Source: Varibaculum cambriense DSM 15806 (GTDB lineage: Bacteria; Actinomycetota; Actinomycetes; Actinomycetales; Actinomycetaceae). Taken from it: 64,000 nt of DNA. This document shows positions 54,679-62,203 of this stretch, one piece after another. Position 1 is the stretch's first letter; every line of letters starts with the position of its first letter. Location of the stretch: the NCBI RefSeq assembly GCF_000420065.1, contig NZ_ATUF01000003.1:124001-188000 (forward strand), written 5' to 3'. The notes under the pieces are model-generated. The model was not told the origin of the DNA and searched no databases. It saw only the letters and a program-made list of their open reading frames with translations. The position numbers and the translations under genes were made by a program.

Positions 54679-55215
54679 TTAACGCAGCGGGCGTACCGGA
54701 GTGCCCTCAAAAGGTAGCAGCAGCCGCCGCAATAGGCTAGACAGATCTTTTCGTTCGTCCTCACTTAAAGGTGCCACTAGCTCTGATTCGCGCTGCAGCA
54801 GTTCCTTGAGTGCTGAATCTACCCGTCTAACGCCCTCGTCGGTGAGAGTTACTAGCACCGCACGGCGATCATGCGGGGAAGGGGTGCGTTTTACCAACCC
54901 TTTCTTCTCTAGGCGATCAATCCGGTTGGTCATGGTGCCGGAGGAAACCAGCAGTTCCTGTAGCAGGGTACCTGGGGTTAAAGAATAGGGCGCGGCGGCG
55001 CGGCGCAGCACCGATAGTACGTCGAACTCCCACGGTTCCATACCTTGAGTATTAAAGGCTTCTTTACGTGCCAAATCCAAGTGGCGAGCTAAGCGTGCGA
55101 CTCGGGAATAAACCTCCATCGGAGAAACATCCAGATCGGGACGCTCAATCTGCCAAGCCAGAATGATACGGTCGACTTCGTCAGTGGCGTCGGAGGAAAT
55201 ATTCTGTGAAATCAC
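54679..55215 (-). CDS. MarR-family transcriptional regulator
   Basis: 178 residues. Winged helix-turn-helix: LLQELLVSSGTMTNRIDRLEKKGLVKRTPSPHDRRAVLVTLTDEG is split by the conserved turn of the wing (DRRA). The N-terminal helix EVDRIILAWQIERPDLDVSPMEVYSR resembles the large MarR subgroup of actinobacteria. No adjacent target gene besides the remnant region upstream. GTG start with TAAACT six bases upstream (leaderless). Confidence 0.88.
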   Translation of the reverse strand: MISQNISSDATDEVDRIILAWQIERPDLDVSPMEVYSRVARLARHLDLARKEAFNTQGMEPWEFDVLSVLRRAAAPYSLTPGTLLQELLVSSGTMTNRIDRLEKKGLVKRTPSPHDRRAVLVTLTDEGVRRVDSALKELLQRESELVAPLSEDERKDLSSLLRRLLLPFEGTPVRPLR

Positions 55216-55221
55216 AAGCTA

Positions 55222-55227
55222 AGTTTA
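55222..55227 (-). promoter_or_regulatory. Leaderless -10 element of the marR-type gene
   Basis: On the minus strand TAAACT (55227-55222) is six bases upstream of GTG 55215. Confidence 0.45.
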
Positions 55228-55280
55228 CTTGAAGTCGAGACAGTGGTCTACGTTTGATCGCCATGAATCTCATCACGAAG

Positions 55281-55299
55281 TTAGGTTTACCTAAAATAT
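55281..55299 (+). promoter_or_regulatory. DtxR/IdeR-like box
   Basis: TTAGGTTTACCTAAAATAT shares about 14 of 19 positions with the DtxR/IdeR consensus, including the TTAGGT and CCTAA halves. It lies in the space between marR and tRNA-Gln, just before a short frame at 55298. Confidence 0.35.
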
Positions 55300-55504
55300 G
55301 GATCTGGCCACAGAAATTGAGGGGTTGTCGGTGCGTTTTTCGGCTTCGTTTCTGGGAGTTTTCATGCCGGTTAGCAATCGTTTTTACCTCTATCGTGGAG
55401 TTATTCCCCAAAGGTGCTGTGACAGACAGGTTAACGAATTAAGCAGGAAAAACTGCGGGAACAGAACCGTGGTTTTAGGAAACTTTTTTGAATGTGTAAG
55501 ATAG
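55298..55504 (+). pseudogene. Possible remnant of an ABC transporter ATPase gene
   Basis: A 68-codon frame whose first 14 residues (MDLATEIEGLSVRF) look like the beginning of an ABC ATPase, while the rest matches nothing and is probably not protein-coding. Together with the DtxR-like box immediately upstream it could be the scar of a deleted iron transporter gene. The evidence is thin and the similarity may be chance. Confidence 0.18.
55497..55502 (+). promoter_or_regulatory. -10 element of tRNA-Gln
   Basis: TAAGAT (55497-55502) lies 12 bases before the tRNA 5' end; no convincing -35. Confidence 0.35.
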
Positions 55505-55513
55505 AGAAAGTAT

Positions 55514-55585
55514 TCCGCCCTGGTGTATAGGTAACACGCGGGCTTTTGGTGCCTTGAGAGCCGGGTTCGAATCCTGGGGGCGGAA
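55514..55585 (+). tRNA. tRNA-Gln (anticodon TTG)
   Basis: A full cloverleaf can be drawn. Acceptor TCCGCCC/GGGCGGA plus discriminator A; D stem GTGT/ACAC; anticodon loop TTTTGGT with anticodon TTG; variable loop GAGAG; T stem CCGGG/CCTGG with TTCGAAT loop. The first anticodon-stem pair is a C-T mismatch. CCA is not encoded. The placement before glmU-prs is as in mycobacteria. Confidence 0.92.
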
Positions 55586-55640
55586 CTGGCATCTGAGGTG
55601 CCTACTATTTCCAATCCGGCTACCTGTAAGGGGTCAAATC

Positions 55641-56660
55641 GTGGAAAATGTGCCGTCTGCAGCGATTGTTTTAGCAGCTGGTAAAGGTACTCGGATGAAA
55701 TCTACCCGTCCCAAAGTTCTACATTCTTTGGCCGGTAAGGCGCTATTGGGACATGCTCTGGATGCGGTTGCCGCTCTTAACCCCAAGTCATTATGTGTAG
55801 TGATTCGCCATGAGCGCCAGGCGGTCGCCCGGTACGTTAACGAAAATTATCCGCAGGCAGTCTTAGCCGATCAGGATGAAATTCCGGGAACTGGGCGGGC
55901 GGTGCAATGCGCCCTCGGAAAATTGGCACAGCAAGGCGAGCTGACCGGGACTGTGGTGATCACATCGGGTGATGTGCCCCTACTGGAAAGCTCCACCCTG
56001 GAAAAACTGCTGGAAACCCAGCAGCTATCCGGAAATCAGGTGACGGTGCTAACCACCCTGGTGCCTGACCCCAGCGGTTACGGACGGGTCATCCGTTCTG
56101 ATTCTGGGGCAGTTAGCGCCATTGTCGAGGATCGCGACTGCGAAGAAGGACAGCGCAATATTCGAGAGATTAATGCGGGAATTTATGCTTTTGACGCCCA
56201 ATTTTTAAGCCAGGCGCTTTCAGGTCTGGATACCGATAATGATCAAGGTGAGGTTTACCTGACGGATACGATTGCCTTAGCAGCTCGTAGCGGACGGGCG
56301 GGAGCTTATCTCATCACTGACTATATGCAGGCGGAGGGGTGTAACGACCGGGCTCAGCTGGCAGGCTTACATCGCGAATATAACCGGCGGATTCTTAACC
56401 AGCTCATGAAAGAGGGGGTTAGTATCGTTGACCCCGAAACCACTTGGATTGAAAAAAGCGTCAAAATTGCTGCCGATGCCCGGGTATTGCCAGGCTGTGA
56501 TTTACATGGAAACACGGTCATTGCGACCGGAGCCGAGATCGGCCCCTTTACTTCCCTCACCGACGTAAAAGTGGGGGAGGACGCGCAGGTGCGTCGCTGT
56601 GATTTACGGGCAGTAAATCTGGCTAGCGGTTCCAACCACAGTTGCGAAACCAATCTCTAG
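55641..56660 (+). CDS. glmU: GlmU, truncated: uridyltransferase domain only, acetyltransferase domain missing
   Basis: 339 residues against about 450-495 for full GlmU. The N-terminal GlcNAc-1-phosphate uridyltransferase domain is complete (LAAGKGTRMKS at 11-21, GTGRAVQCAL, SGDVPLL, EINAGIYAF, TDNDQGEVYLTD). A few left-handed beta-helix turns follow (VDPETTWIEKSV, GCDLHGNTVIATGAEIGPFT, VKVGEDAQVRRCD), then the frame stops after NHSCETNL. The rest of the helix, with the acetyl-CoA site and catalytic His, is absent, and prs starts 70 bases later with no homologous remains in other frames. GlcN-1-P acetylation must be done by another protein. GTG 55641 is preceded by AGGGG. Confidence 0.88.
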   Translation: MENVPSAAIVLAAGKGTRMKSTRPKVLHSLAGKALLGHALDAVAALNPKSLCVVIRHERQAVARYVNENYPQAVLADQDEIPGTGRAVQCALGKLAQQGELTGTVVITSGDVPLLESSTLEKLLETQQLSGNQVTVLTTLVPDPSGYGRVIRSDSGAVSAIVEDRDCEEGQRNIREINAGIYAFDAQFLSQALSGLDTDNDQGEVYLTDTIALAARSGRAGAYLITDYMQAEGCNDRAQLAGLHREYNRRILNQLMKEGVSIVDPETTWIEKSVKIAADARVLPGCDLHGNTVIATGAEIGPFTSLTDVKVGEDAQVRRCDLRAVNLASGSNHSCETNL

Positions 56661-56730
56661 GCGCATGCGGACTTGTAGAATCAAATTAACGGTATGGCGA
56701 TTTCAAGCCGAAAATGAAAGGTAAAAAGTA

Positions 56731-57708
56731 ATGACGGGGATCAAATCTGCAGGTCAAAAGCACCTTTTGATTGTACCGGGACGGGCATACCCCGAACTTG
56801 CCCAGGGAATTGCCGACGAACTCCATACCGAAGTGTTGCCGACCGTTGCTTACGACTTTGCCAATGGCGAGATATATGTACGCTTCTCCGAATCAGTTCG
56901 GGGTGCGGACTGCTATGTGGTGCAATCCCATACCGCTCCTTTGAATAAGTGGGTAATGGAACAGATGATTATGGTGGATGCCCTCAAGCGGGCATCGGCA
57001 GCCCGAATAACCGTAGTGGCGCCTTTCTTCCCCTACGCGCGGCAAGATAAGAAACACCAGGGACGGGAACCGATCTCTGCTCGTCTAATCGCCGATTTGT
57101 TCAAAACTGCTGGTGCTGATCGGTTGATGAGTGTCGACTTGCATGCCGCCCAGGAACAGGGATTCTTTGATGGTCCCTGGGATCACCTTTATGCGCAGCC
57201 GGTACTGATCGATTATGTAAAAAGGCGGGTAGACCAAACCAATCTGACGATTGTTTCCCCTGACGCTGGCCGAATTCGGGTGGCAGAAAAATGGGCGAAT
57301 AAACTTGGAGGCTGCGAACTAGCTTTCGTGCATAAGACCCGGGACACTACCCGTCCCAATGTGGCAGTAGCCCACCGGGTGGTAGGTACGGTTGAGGGTC
57401 GTACCTGTGTTTTGGTTGACGACCTGATTGATACCGGCGGTACGATCGCGGAAGCGGTGAAAGTTCTACTGCATTCCGGGGCGAAAGACGTGATTGTAGC
57501 GGCGACTCACGGGGTACTTTCTCCGCCCGCCGCCGAGCGTCTTTCTACCTGTGGGGCTCGTGAAATTATTGTTACCGACACCCTGCCGATTTCAGCAGAT
57601 AAGCGTTTCCCGCAGCTAACGATCCTGCCGATCGCGCCTCTACTGGCCAGTGCGATTCGTACGGTGTTCGATGACGGCTCCGTAACCGCCCTCTTCGATC
57701 AAGAATAG
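56731..57708 (+). CDS. prs: Ribose-phosphate pyrophosphokinase
   Basis: 325 residues. Makes PRPP from ribose-5-phosphate and ATP for nucleotide, His and Trp synthesis. Motifs: FANGEIYVRFSESVRG, VVAPFFPYARQDKKHQGREPIS (flexible-loop and ATP region), VDLHAAQEQGFFDGP, VSPDAGRIRVAEKWA and the PRPP loop VLVDDLIDTGGTI (about 229-241). AAAGG lies nine bases before the ATG. Close behind glmU, as usual in actinobacteria. Confidence 0.96.
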   Translation: MTGIKSAGQKHLLIVPGRAYPELAQGIADELHTEVLPTVAYDFANGEIYVRFSESVRGADCYVVQSHTAPLNKWVMEQMIMVDALKRASAARITVVAPFFPYARQDKKHQGREPISARLIADLFKTAGADRLMSVDLHAAQEQGFFDGPWDHLYAQPVLIDYVKRRVDQTNLTIVSPDAGRIRVAEKWANKLGGCELAFVHKTRDTTRPNVAVAHRVVGTVEGRTCVLVDDLIDTGGTIAEAVKVLLHSGAKDVIVAATHGVLSPPAAERLSTCGAREIIVTDTLPISADKRFPQLTILPIAPLLASAIRTVFDDGSVTALFDQE

Positions 57709-57809
57709 AAATCCGCTGGCAATAAATGTGAGTTGCCAAACCTTTTAGTCCTTCCGAGTTTACCTGACCGGATTGGGACTATATCCTAAAACTAGGTTGC
57801 CTCGGCGAG

Positions 57810-57856
57810 GGCGCATCTGCGCCGTTATCGACGTGGCCGTGGGGAGATCCCACGTC
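57810..57856 (+). promoter_or_regulatory. Structured leader upstream of the L25 gene
   Basis: Two hairpins lie in the 194-base prs-rplY gap: GGCGCA-TC-TGCGCC (57810-57823, in practice a 4-bp stem with ATCT loop) and GACGTGG (57830-57836) with CCACGTC (57850-57856). They could be a terminator-antiterminator region or an autoregulatory L25 leader; no T-run follows. Confidence 0.3.
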
Positions 57857-57902
57857 CTCCGGGGTTCCGTAAATATCTGCAATCCTAAGGAGGAACGAAA
57901 TA

Positions 57903-58526
57903 ATGGCTTCAGAGCTATCTGCACAACTTCGTAATGAAACCGGTAAGGGTGCGGCGCGTCGGGCGCGTCGGGCTGGTCAGATTCCGGCAGTACTCTACGG
58001 GCACACCGTAGAAGAAAACCTGCACCTAAACCTGCCGGGACACGAGACTTTCCTGATCGTAAAAGATAACCCGAACGCGATTATTAACCTAGATGTAGAC
58101 GGGGAAAAACACCTGGTACTACTAAAGGAAATTCAGCGTCACCCGGTTCGTCGCGATATTCTCCACATTGACCTGTTGGCGGTTAGCCGCGACGAGAAGG
58201 TGGAAGTGGAAGTACCGGTTTCGGTTACGGGCGAGCCTGCTCCCGGTACCGTGGTCAACTTGGAAATCTTCGACCTGCCGGTACAGGTTTCTCCGCTGGA
58301 GATTCCCGAAGAAATCGTTATCAACGTGGAAGGCTGGGAGGAAGGCCGAGTACTGCGCGCTAGCGAGCTAGAACTGCCGGCAGGCGTAGTTACCACTTTG
58401 GACGACGAACACGATGTGCTCTCGATTACTCTGCCGGAAGAGATGCCGGAAGAACCGGCAGCTGAAGAGGCCGAAGAAGGCGAAGAGGCTGCTGAGGAAG
58501 AAGCTAAGGAAGAATCCGAAGAGTAA
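57903..58526 (+). CDS. rplY: Ribosomal protein L25/general stress protein Ctc
   Basis: 207 residues, long (CTC) form. The N-terminal 5S-rRNA-binding L25 domain (LRNETGKGAARRARRAGQIPAVLYG ... KEIQRHPVRRDILHIDL) is followed by the TL5/Ctc beta domain and a very acidic tail of about 30 residues (Glu/Ala). A strong AAGGAGG site precedes the ATG. A terminator-like hairpin follows before pth. Confidence 0.95.
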   Translation: MASELSAQLRNETGKGAARRARRAGQIPAVLYGHTVEENLHLNLPGHETFLIVKDNPNAIINLDVDGEKHLVLLKEIQRHPVRRDILHIDLLAVSRDEKVEVEVPVSVTGEPAPGTVVNLEIFDLPVQVSPLEIPEEIVINVEGWEEGRVLRASELELPAGVVTTLDDEHDVLSITLPEEMPEEPAAEEAEEGEEAAEEEAKEESEE

Positions 58527-58541
58527 CCACTGCTGTTATGG

Positions 58542-58569
58542 TTCGGGGAGGGCAACTGCCCTCCCCGAA
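58542..58569 (+). terminator. Hairpin after rplY
   Basis: Perfect 12-bp stem TTCGGGGAGGGC / GCCCTCCCCGAA with AACT loop, 16 bases after the rplY stop. No T-run follows. Confidence 0.6.
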
Positions 58570-58617
58570 ACCAATTCTGTGGGGTAGAGACGTTATTGAG
58601 GTTATTTGGGGGTTGAA

Positions 58618-59214
58618 ATGGAACAGCCTTGGCTGGTGATTGGCCTGGGAAATCCAGGTGAAAAATATGCGGGAACCCGTCATAATGCCGGTCATCTGGC
58701 GATTGATTACTTGGCGCAAACCCAAGGAGAACAGCTGCGACGCCATAAAACTGGCTGCCAGGTAGCAACCCTACATCTGGGCATGCCGGGCACTCCCGGA
58801 CCGGCAGTGCATTTGGCGAAGCTGGATTCCTTTATGAATACTTCCGGCATCCCTACCGCTAAACTGGTGAAGTTTTTCGGGATTGATCCTGCCCAGAATC
58901 TGCTGATTGTGCACGATGAACTGGATTTGGCGGCCTACGATTTACGGCTCAAACGGGGAGGCGGCGAGGGCGGACACAACGGCCTGCGCTCCATTAGTCA
59001 AAACCTGGGCACTAAAGACTATGCGCGTCTGCGGATCGGGATTGGACGCCCTCATCCCCGGCAGGATCCCGCCGATTATGTGTTGTCCCGTTTTCCTCGC
59101 GGAGAACAAGGCACCCTCAAGGATGCTTTAGATCGCGCAGGGCAAGCGATAACTGACGTGGTAACCATGGGGTTTGTACGGGCGCAGCAGCGGGTGAACT
59201 CCCAGAGTCTTTAG
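58618..59214 (+). CDS. pth: Peptidyl-tRNA hydrolase
   Basis: 198 residues. Recycles peptidyl-tRNA. Motifs VIGLGNPGEKYAGTRHNAGH with the catalytic His, DSFMNTSG, LLIVHDELDL and GGGEGGHNGLRSI are all present. ATG 58618 is preferred; the GGGGG just upstream serves as the ribosome site, and an in-frame TTG at 58606 would lie inside it. Confidence 0.95.
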   Translation: MEQPWLVIGLGNPGEKYAGTRHNAGHLAIDYLAQTQGEQLRRHKTGCQVATLHLGMPGTPGPAVHLAKLDSFMNTSGIPTAKLVKFFGIDPAQNLLIVHDELDLAAYDLRLKRGGGEGGHNGLRSISQNLGTKDYARLRIGIGRPHPRQDPADYVLSRFPRGEQGTLKDALDRAGQAITDVVTMGFVRAQQRVNSQSL

Positions 59215-59236
59215 CGCTGGTAACTAGGCAGCTGTC

Positions 59237-60349
59237 CTATTGGGTAGCAGGCGCAGTGCTGATTTTTACTTTCGCATCCTTCGTGTTCAACCCGGGGAGC
59301 GGTCCCGCATCGTGCCCTAATTGGGCTTGTAAATCTACCAAACTGGCCAGGGTGGGGGACAAAAGCGCCTGTTGTACATCCGGGACTAAGGGAAGTATAT
59401 TCATTTGCACCTGGCAGGCCTGTCCTAATGCTTTTGCAATTGCTAACTTATCGGCGCCGTTCACACCGGAATCGGGCGGATAAACCGCTTCCCGCGGATC
59501 CACACCTAACTGGGTAACCAGTTCTTGTAGCTGCCGCAGCAGCAGGGGAGTTGCTACCTTGGAAACCAGGTTTTTTAGCGGTATATCCTGGCTTTTCGCG
59601 ACGTTTTTCTCGATATTGAAACGCAGAGAGTCTAATTGTCTGATCCCGCGGGAGAGTTCGTTTTTTTGCTGCTCACTTAGGGAGTCTGCGGACTTAGTCG
59701 GTTGGGCTTGGGCTGTTGCTGCTTTATCGGGGTGCCACTTGCCTTCCTGGTAGCGTTGCACCGCTAGCGGGGTGGTTTTGGCAGGTGGTAAGGCAAGAGA
59801 GGACGCGGACGCGATTTGTTTGTTTTCCCGTTCCATTGCCACCCCGGTAGCGAATAGGACTTTTGCTAAGGACGCGGTTTCCTGCGCGCGCGCGGTACCC
59901 TCCTCATCGCCCTCGTTTTCCGCTAGCTGCTCCCGTGTTAGATAGGTGAGCACCACGGCGTCATTTAAGATATCAGCCTGGCAATCTGCCAGTTTATGAA
60001 CCAACGCTTGTCCATTTCCGGGGACGCGATAATCGGCGGGTTCTGGCAGGTTTTCTGGTTTTTCTTTCCCTGACAGTTTCACTTGTTGGTGTGGCCAGCG
60101 CTGCCCCAGGACTTTTCTACGGGCAGTGAAATTATCTTTGAAAGTCGCTAACTTGGGGTCGCCGGCAAAAATATTTTCAATGCCGGTAGCGATCGCCTCC
60201 TGACAGGAACTGGCGCGATAGCGCGCCATCTGCGTGAGGCTCGCAGTTACGGCGTCGCCGGAACCATCATCAATGCGCACCCCGCAGCCAGAAAGGCTCA
60301 ACGAAGTAACTAACAGCCCAGTAAGGGGAACAATCCAGGTTTTTTTCAT
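59237..60349 (-). CDS. Predicted lipoprotein of unknown function
   Basis: About 370 residues from ATG 60349. Short basic N-terminus (MKKTW), hydrophobic core and lipobox LSGC around residue 24 show a lipid-anchored exported protein. The remainder is mostly helical, Ala/Gln-rich and without motifs I know. In mycobacteria a different uncharacterised protein lies beside rimP, but I could not show homology. It is divergent from rimP and convergent with pth. Confidence 0.65.
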   Translation of the reverse strand: MKKTWIVPLTGLLVTSLSLSGCGVRIDDGSGDAVTASLTQMARYRASSCQEAIATGIENIFAGDPKLATFKDNFTARRKVLGQRWPHQQVKLSGKEKPENLPEPADYRVPGNGQALVHKLADCQADILNDAVVLTYLTREQLAENEGDEEGTARAQETASLAKVLFATGVAMERENKQIASASSLALPPAKTTPLAVQRYQEGKWHPDKAATAQAQPTKSADSLSEQQKNELSRGIRQLDSLRFNIEKNVAKSQDIPLKNLVSKVATPLLLRQLQELVTQLGVDPREAVYPPDSGVNGADKLAIAKALGQACQVQMNILPLVPDVQQALLSPTLASLVDLQAQLGHDAGPLPGLNTKDAKVKISTAPATQ

Positions 60350-60423
60350 CAAAGTTAAGTTTGCCACGGGTAACATATTTTTTGAAATGATAAAACGGTG
60401 AGGCGAACAAGAGACGAGGAAAA

Positions 60424-60888
60424 ATGACGAAGCCTAGAACTAATTTGGAAAATGAACTTTTTGACCTGCTGCGTCCAGATTGCGAGGCAGCCGGCCTTTA
60501 CTTGGAGGAAGTCTCGCTCAAGCGGGCTGGGAAATACACTCGCCTGGTGGTGACGGTAGATTTACCGCGCGGTCCGGGAGCCGTGAATGAAGAACAGCTC
60601 TCCCAAGCAACTTTGGAGATTTCCCGGCATCTAGATGAAGCCGACCCGATTAAAGGAACCTATAACCTGGAGGTCTCTACTCCCGGGATTGAGCGGCCTT
60701 TGGAGGACGAACGCCATTTTTCTAGGGCGATAGGCCATCAGGTAAAGGTGAAAATATGTGATGGCACCCTGGAAGAGGGTAAGCTGGTGGCTACGACAAC
60801 TGAAGAAATCGAATTGGAAACTGCCGCTGGTCGGCGCACTATCGCTTTAGCAGATATTACGCACGCCCAAATGGTGGTGCAGTTCTAA
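60424..60888 (+). CDS. rimP: Ribosome maturation factor RimP
   Basis: 154 residues. Assists 30S assembly. N-terminal domain with LYLEEVSLKRAGKYTRLVVTVDL, the conserved YNLEVSTPGIERPLEDERHF region, and the C-terminal SH3-like domain. GAGG lies six bases before ATG 60424. First gene of the rimP-nusA-infB group. Confidence 0.93.
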   Translation: MTKPRTNLENELFDLLRPDCEAAGLYLEEVSLKRAGKYTRLVVTVDLPRGPGAVNEEQLSQATLEISRHLDEADPIKGTYNLEVSTPGIERPLEDERHFSRAIGHQVKVKICDGTLEEGKLVATTTEEIELETAAGRRTIALADITHAQMVVQF

Positions 60889-60905
60889 AGCTCGTAAGGA
60901 GCATC

Positions 60906-61895
60906 ATGGATATTGATATGGCCGCTTTACGGATGGTGGAAGCGGAGAAGGGCGTCAGTCTCGATACCCTTATGGCTGCTATCGAAGACGCTTTACTAAA
61001 GGCGTACCACAATGCCCCGGGAGCACTTGATGATGCGCGGGTAGAAGTCGATCGCAAAAATGGCCATGTAATGGTGATGGCAGCCGAGATTGATGAAGAC
61101 GGCAATAAAATCGGCGAATTCGATGACACCCCCTCGGGTTTTGGTCGGATCGCCACTACCACTGCTCGCTCTATTATTATGCAGCGGCTGCGGGAAGCCG
61201 AGGACGAGCAGGTACTGGGCTCTTTTAGAGATAAAAAGGGCGAAGTGGTTTCCGGGATTATTCAGCAGAGCCGGGATAAAGATGTAGTAGTGGTCAAAGT
61301 CGGCGAATTTGAGGCGGTTCTACCGAAAGCCGAACAGGTTCCGGGGGAAAAATACCACCATGGCCAGTGGATCCGGGCGGTAGTGATAAAAACTGCGCTT
61401 GGAGAAAAAGGGGCACGGATCGAGGTTTCACGCCGTCATCCCGACCTGGTGCGCGGACTATTTGCGCGGGAAGTCCCGGAGATCACCTCTGGAGATGTGG
61501 TTATTGAGTCGGTGGCGCGGGAAGCTGGTTACCGTACCAAGATCGCGGTGCGTTCTACTCGTCCCAATATCAATGCTAAGGGGGCTTGTATTGGGCCGAT
61601 GGGGCGGCGCGTGCGGGCAGTCATGAATGAACTAAACCACGAAAAAATCGACATTATTGACTATTCCGAGGACGTGGCTACTTTTGTCGCTAATGCGCTC
61701 TCACCTGCGCATGTTAGCTCTGTCACGGTAGAACCGGCCGAACATGTATTAGCACATGTGGTAGTGCCAGATTTCCAACTGTCGTTGGCTATCGGTAAAG
61801 AAGGACAAAATGCGCGTCTAGCTGCCCGTTTAACGGGAGCCAAGATTGATATTAGGTCTGATATGGATCCGGAAACGACTAGTGAGGAAGCTTAA
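60906..61895 (+). CDS. nusA: Transcription termination/antitermination factor NusA
   Basis: 329 residues, the short actinobacterial form. N-terminal RNA-polymerase-binding domain (about 1-120), S1 domain (about 125-195: [29 protein letters not shown] is seen around 113-141), then two KH domains ([44 protein letters not shown]). Follows rimP by 17 bases with AAGGAG before the ATG. There is no C-terminal acidic repeat as in E. coli. Confidence 0.95.
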   Translation: MDIDMAALRMVEAEKGVSLDTLMAAIEDALLKAYHNAPGALDDARVEVDRKNGHVMVMAAEIDEDGNKIGEFDDTPSGFGRIATTTARSIIMQRLREAEDEQVLGSFRDKKGEVVSGIIQQSRDKDVVVVKVGEFEAVLPKAEQVPGEKYHHGQWIRAVVIKTALGEKGARIEVSRRHPDLVRGLFAREVPEITSGDVVIESVAREAGYRTKIAVRSTRPNINAKGACIGPMGRRVRAVMNELNHEKIDIIDYSEDVATFVANALSPAHVSSVTVEPAEHVLAHVVVPDFQLSLAIGKEGQNARLAARLTGAKIDIRSDMDPETTSEEA

Positions 61896-62203
61896 AAGCT
61901 TGCTGCTATTTGCGGCTAAATCTCTAGCTGGCTTCGGCTTATTGAAGTTAAGGCGTTAGTATAGATATCGGAACCTAACTTTGGTTGCAATGGACGCACC
62001 GGTTCTAGGCTGATGCCTTGGCCGGTGCTTTCTTGTGAGCAGGCTAGGGTCGTTTAAGCAAGGTTACCGGCATTTACACCCAGTGGATGCCCGATACAGG
62101 AAAGCAGGGTTGGAAGCTGATGGTCACCCGATGAGCAACCAGCGATGATCTGCCAATTTAAGCAATAGCCTGCTCCATGCTGGGCAGGCCAGCAAGGAGA
62201 ATT
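61896..62203 (+). other. nusA-infB leader without ylxR
   Basis: 308 bases with no open frame matching YlxR (DUF448), which normally sits here in actinobacteria. Stops occur in all frames. A two-tier hairpin with trailing T residues lies at 61996-62028. The rest shows nothing I can name. Confidence 0.7.
61996..62028 (+). terminator. Terminator/attenuator-like hairpin in the infB leader
   Basis: GCACCGG (61996-62002) pairs with CCGGTGC (62022-62028). Inside, AGGC-TGAT-GCCT (62007-62018) forms a second helix. TTTCTT follows immediately. It lies between nusA and infB, where partial termination would set the infB level, possibly under NusA control. Confidence 0.5.

Noticed and set aside
56661-56730. 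Searched for the missing GlmU acetyltransferase part as a frameshifted remnant.
   Set aside because: Only 70 bases remain before prs, with no hexapeptide pattern in any frame.
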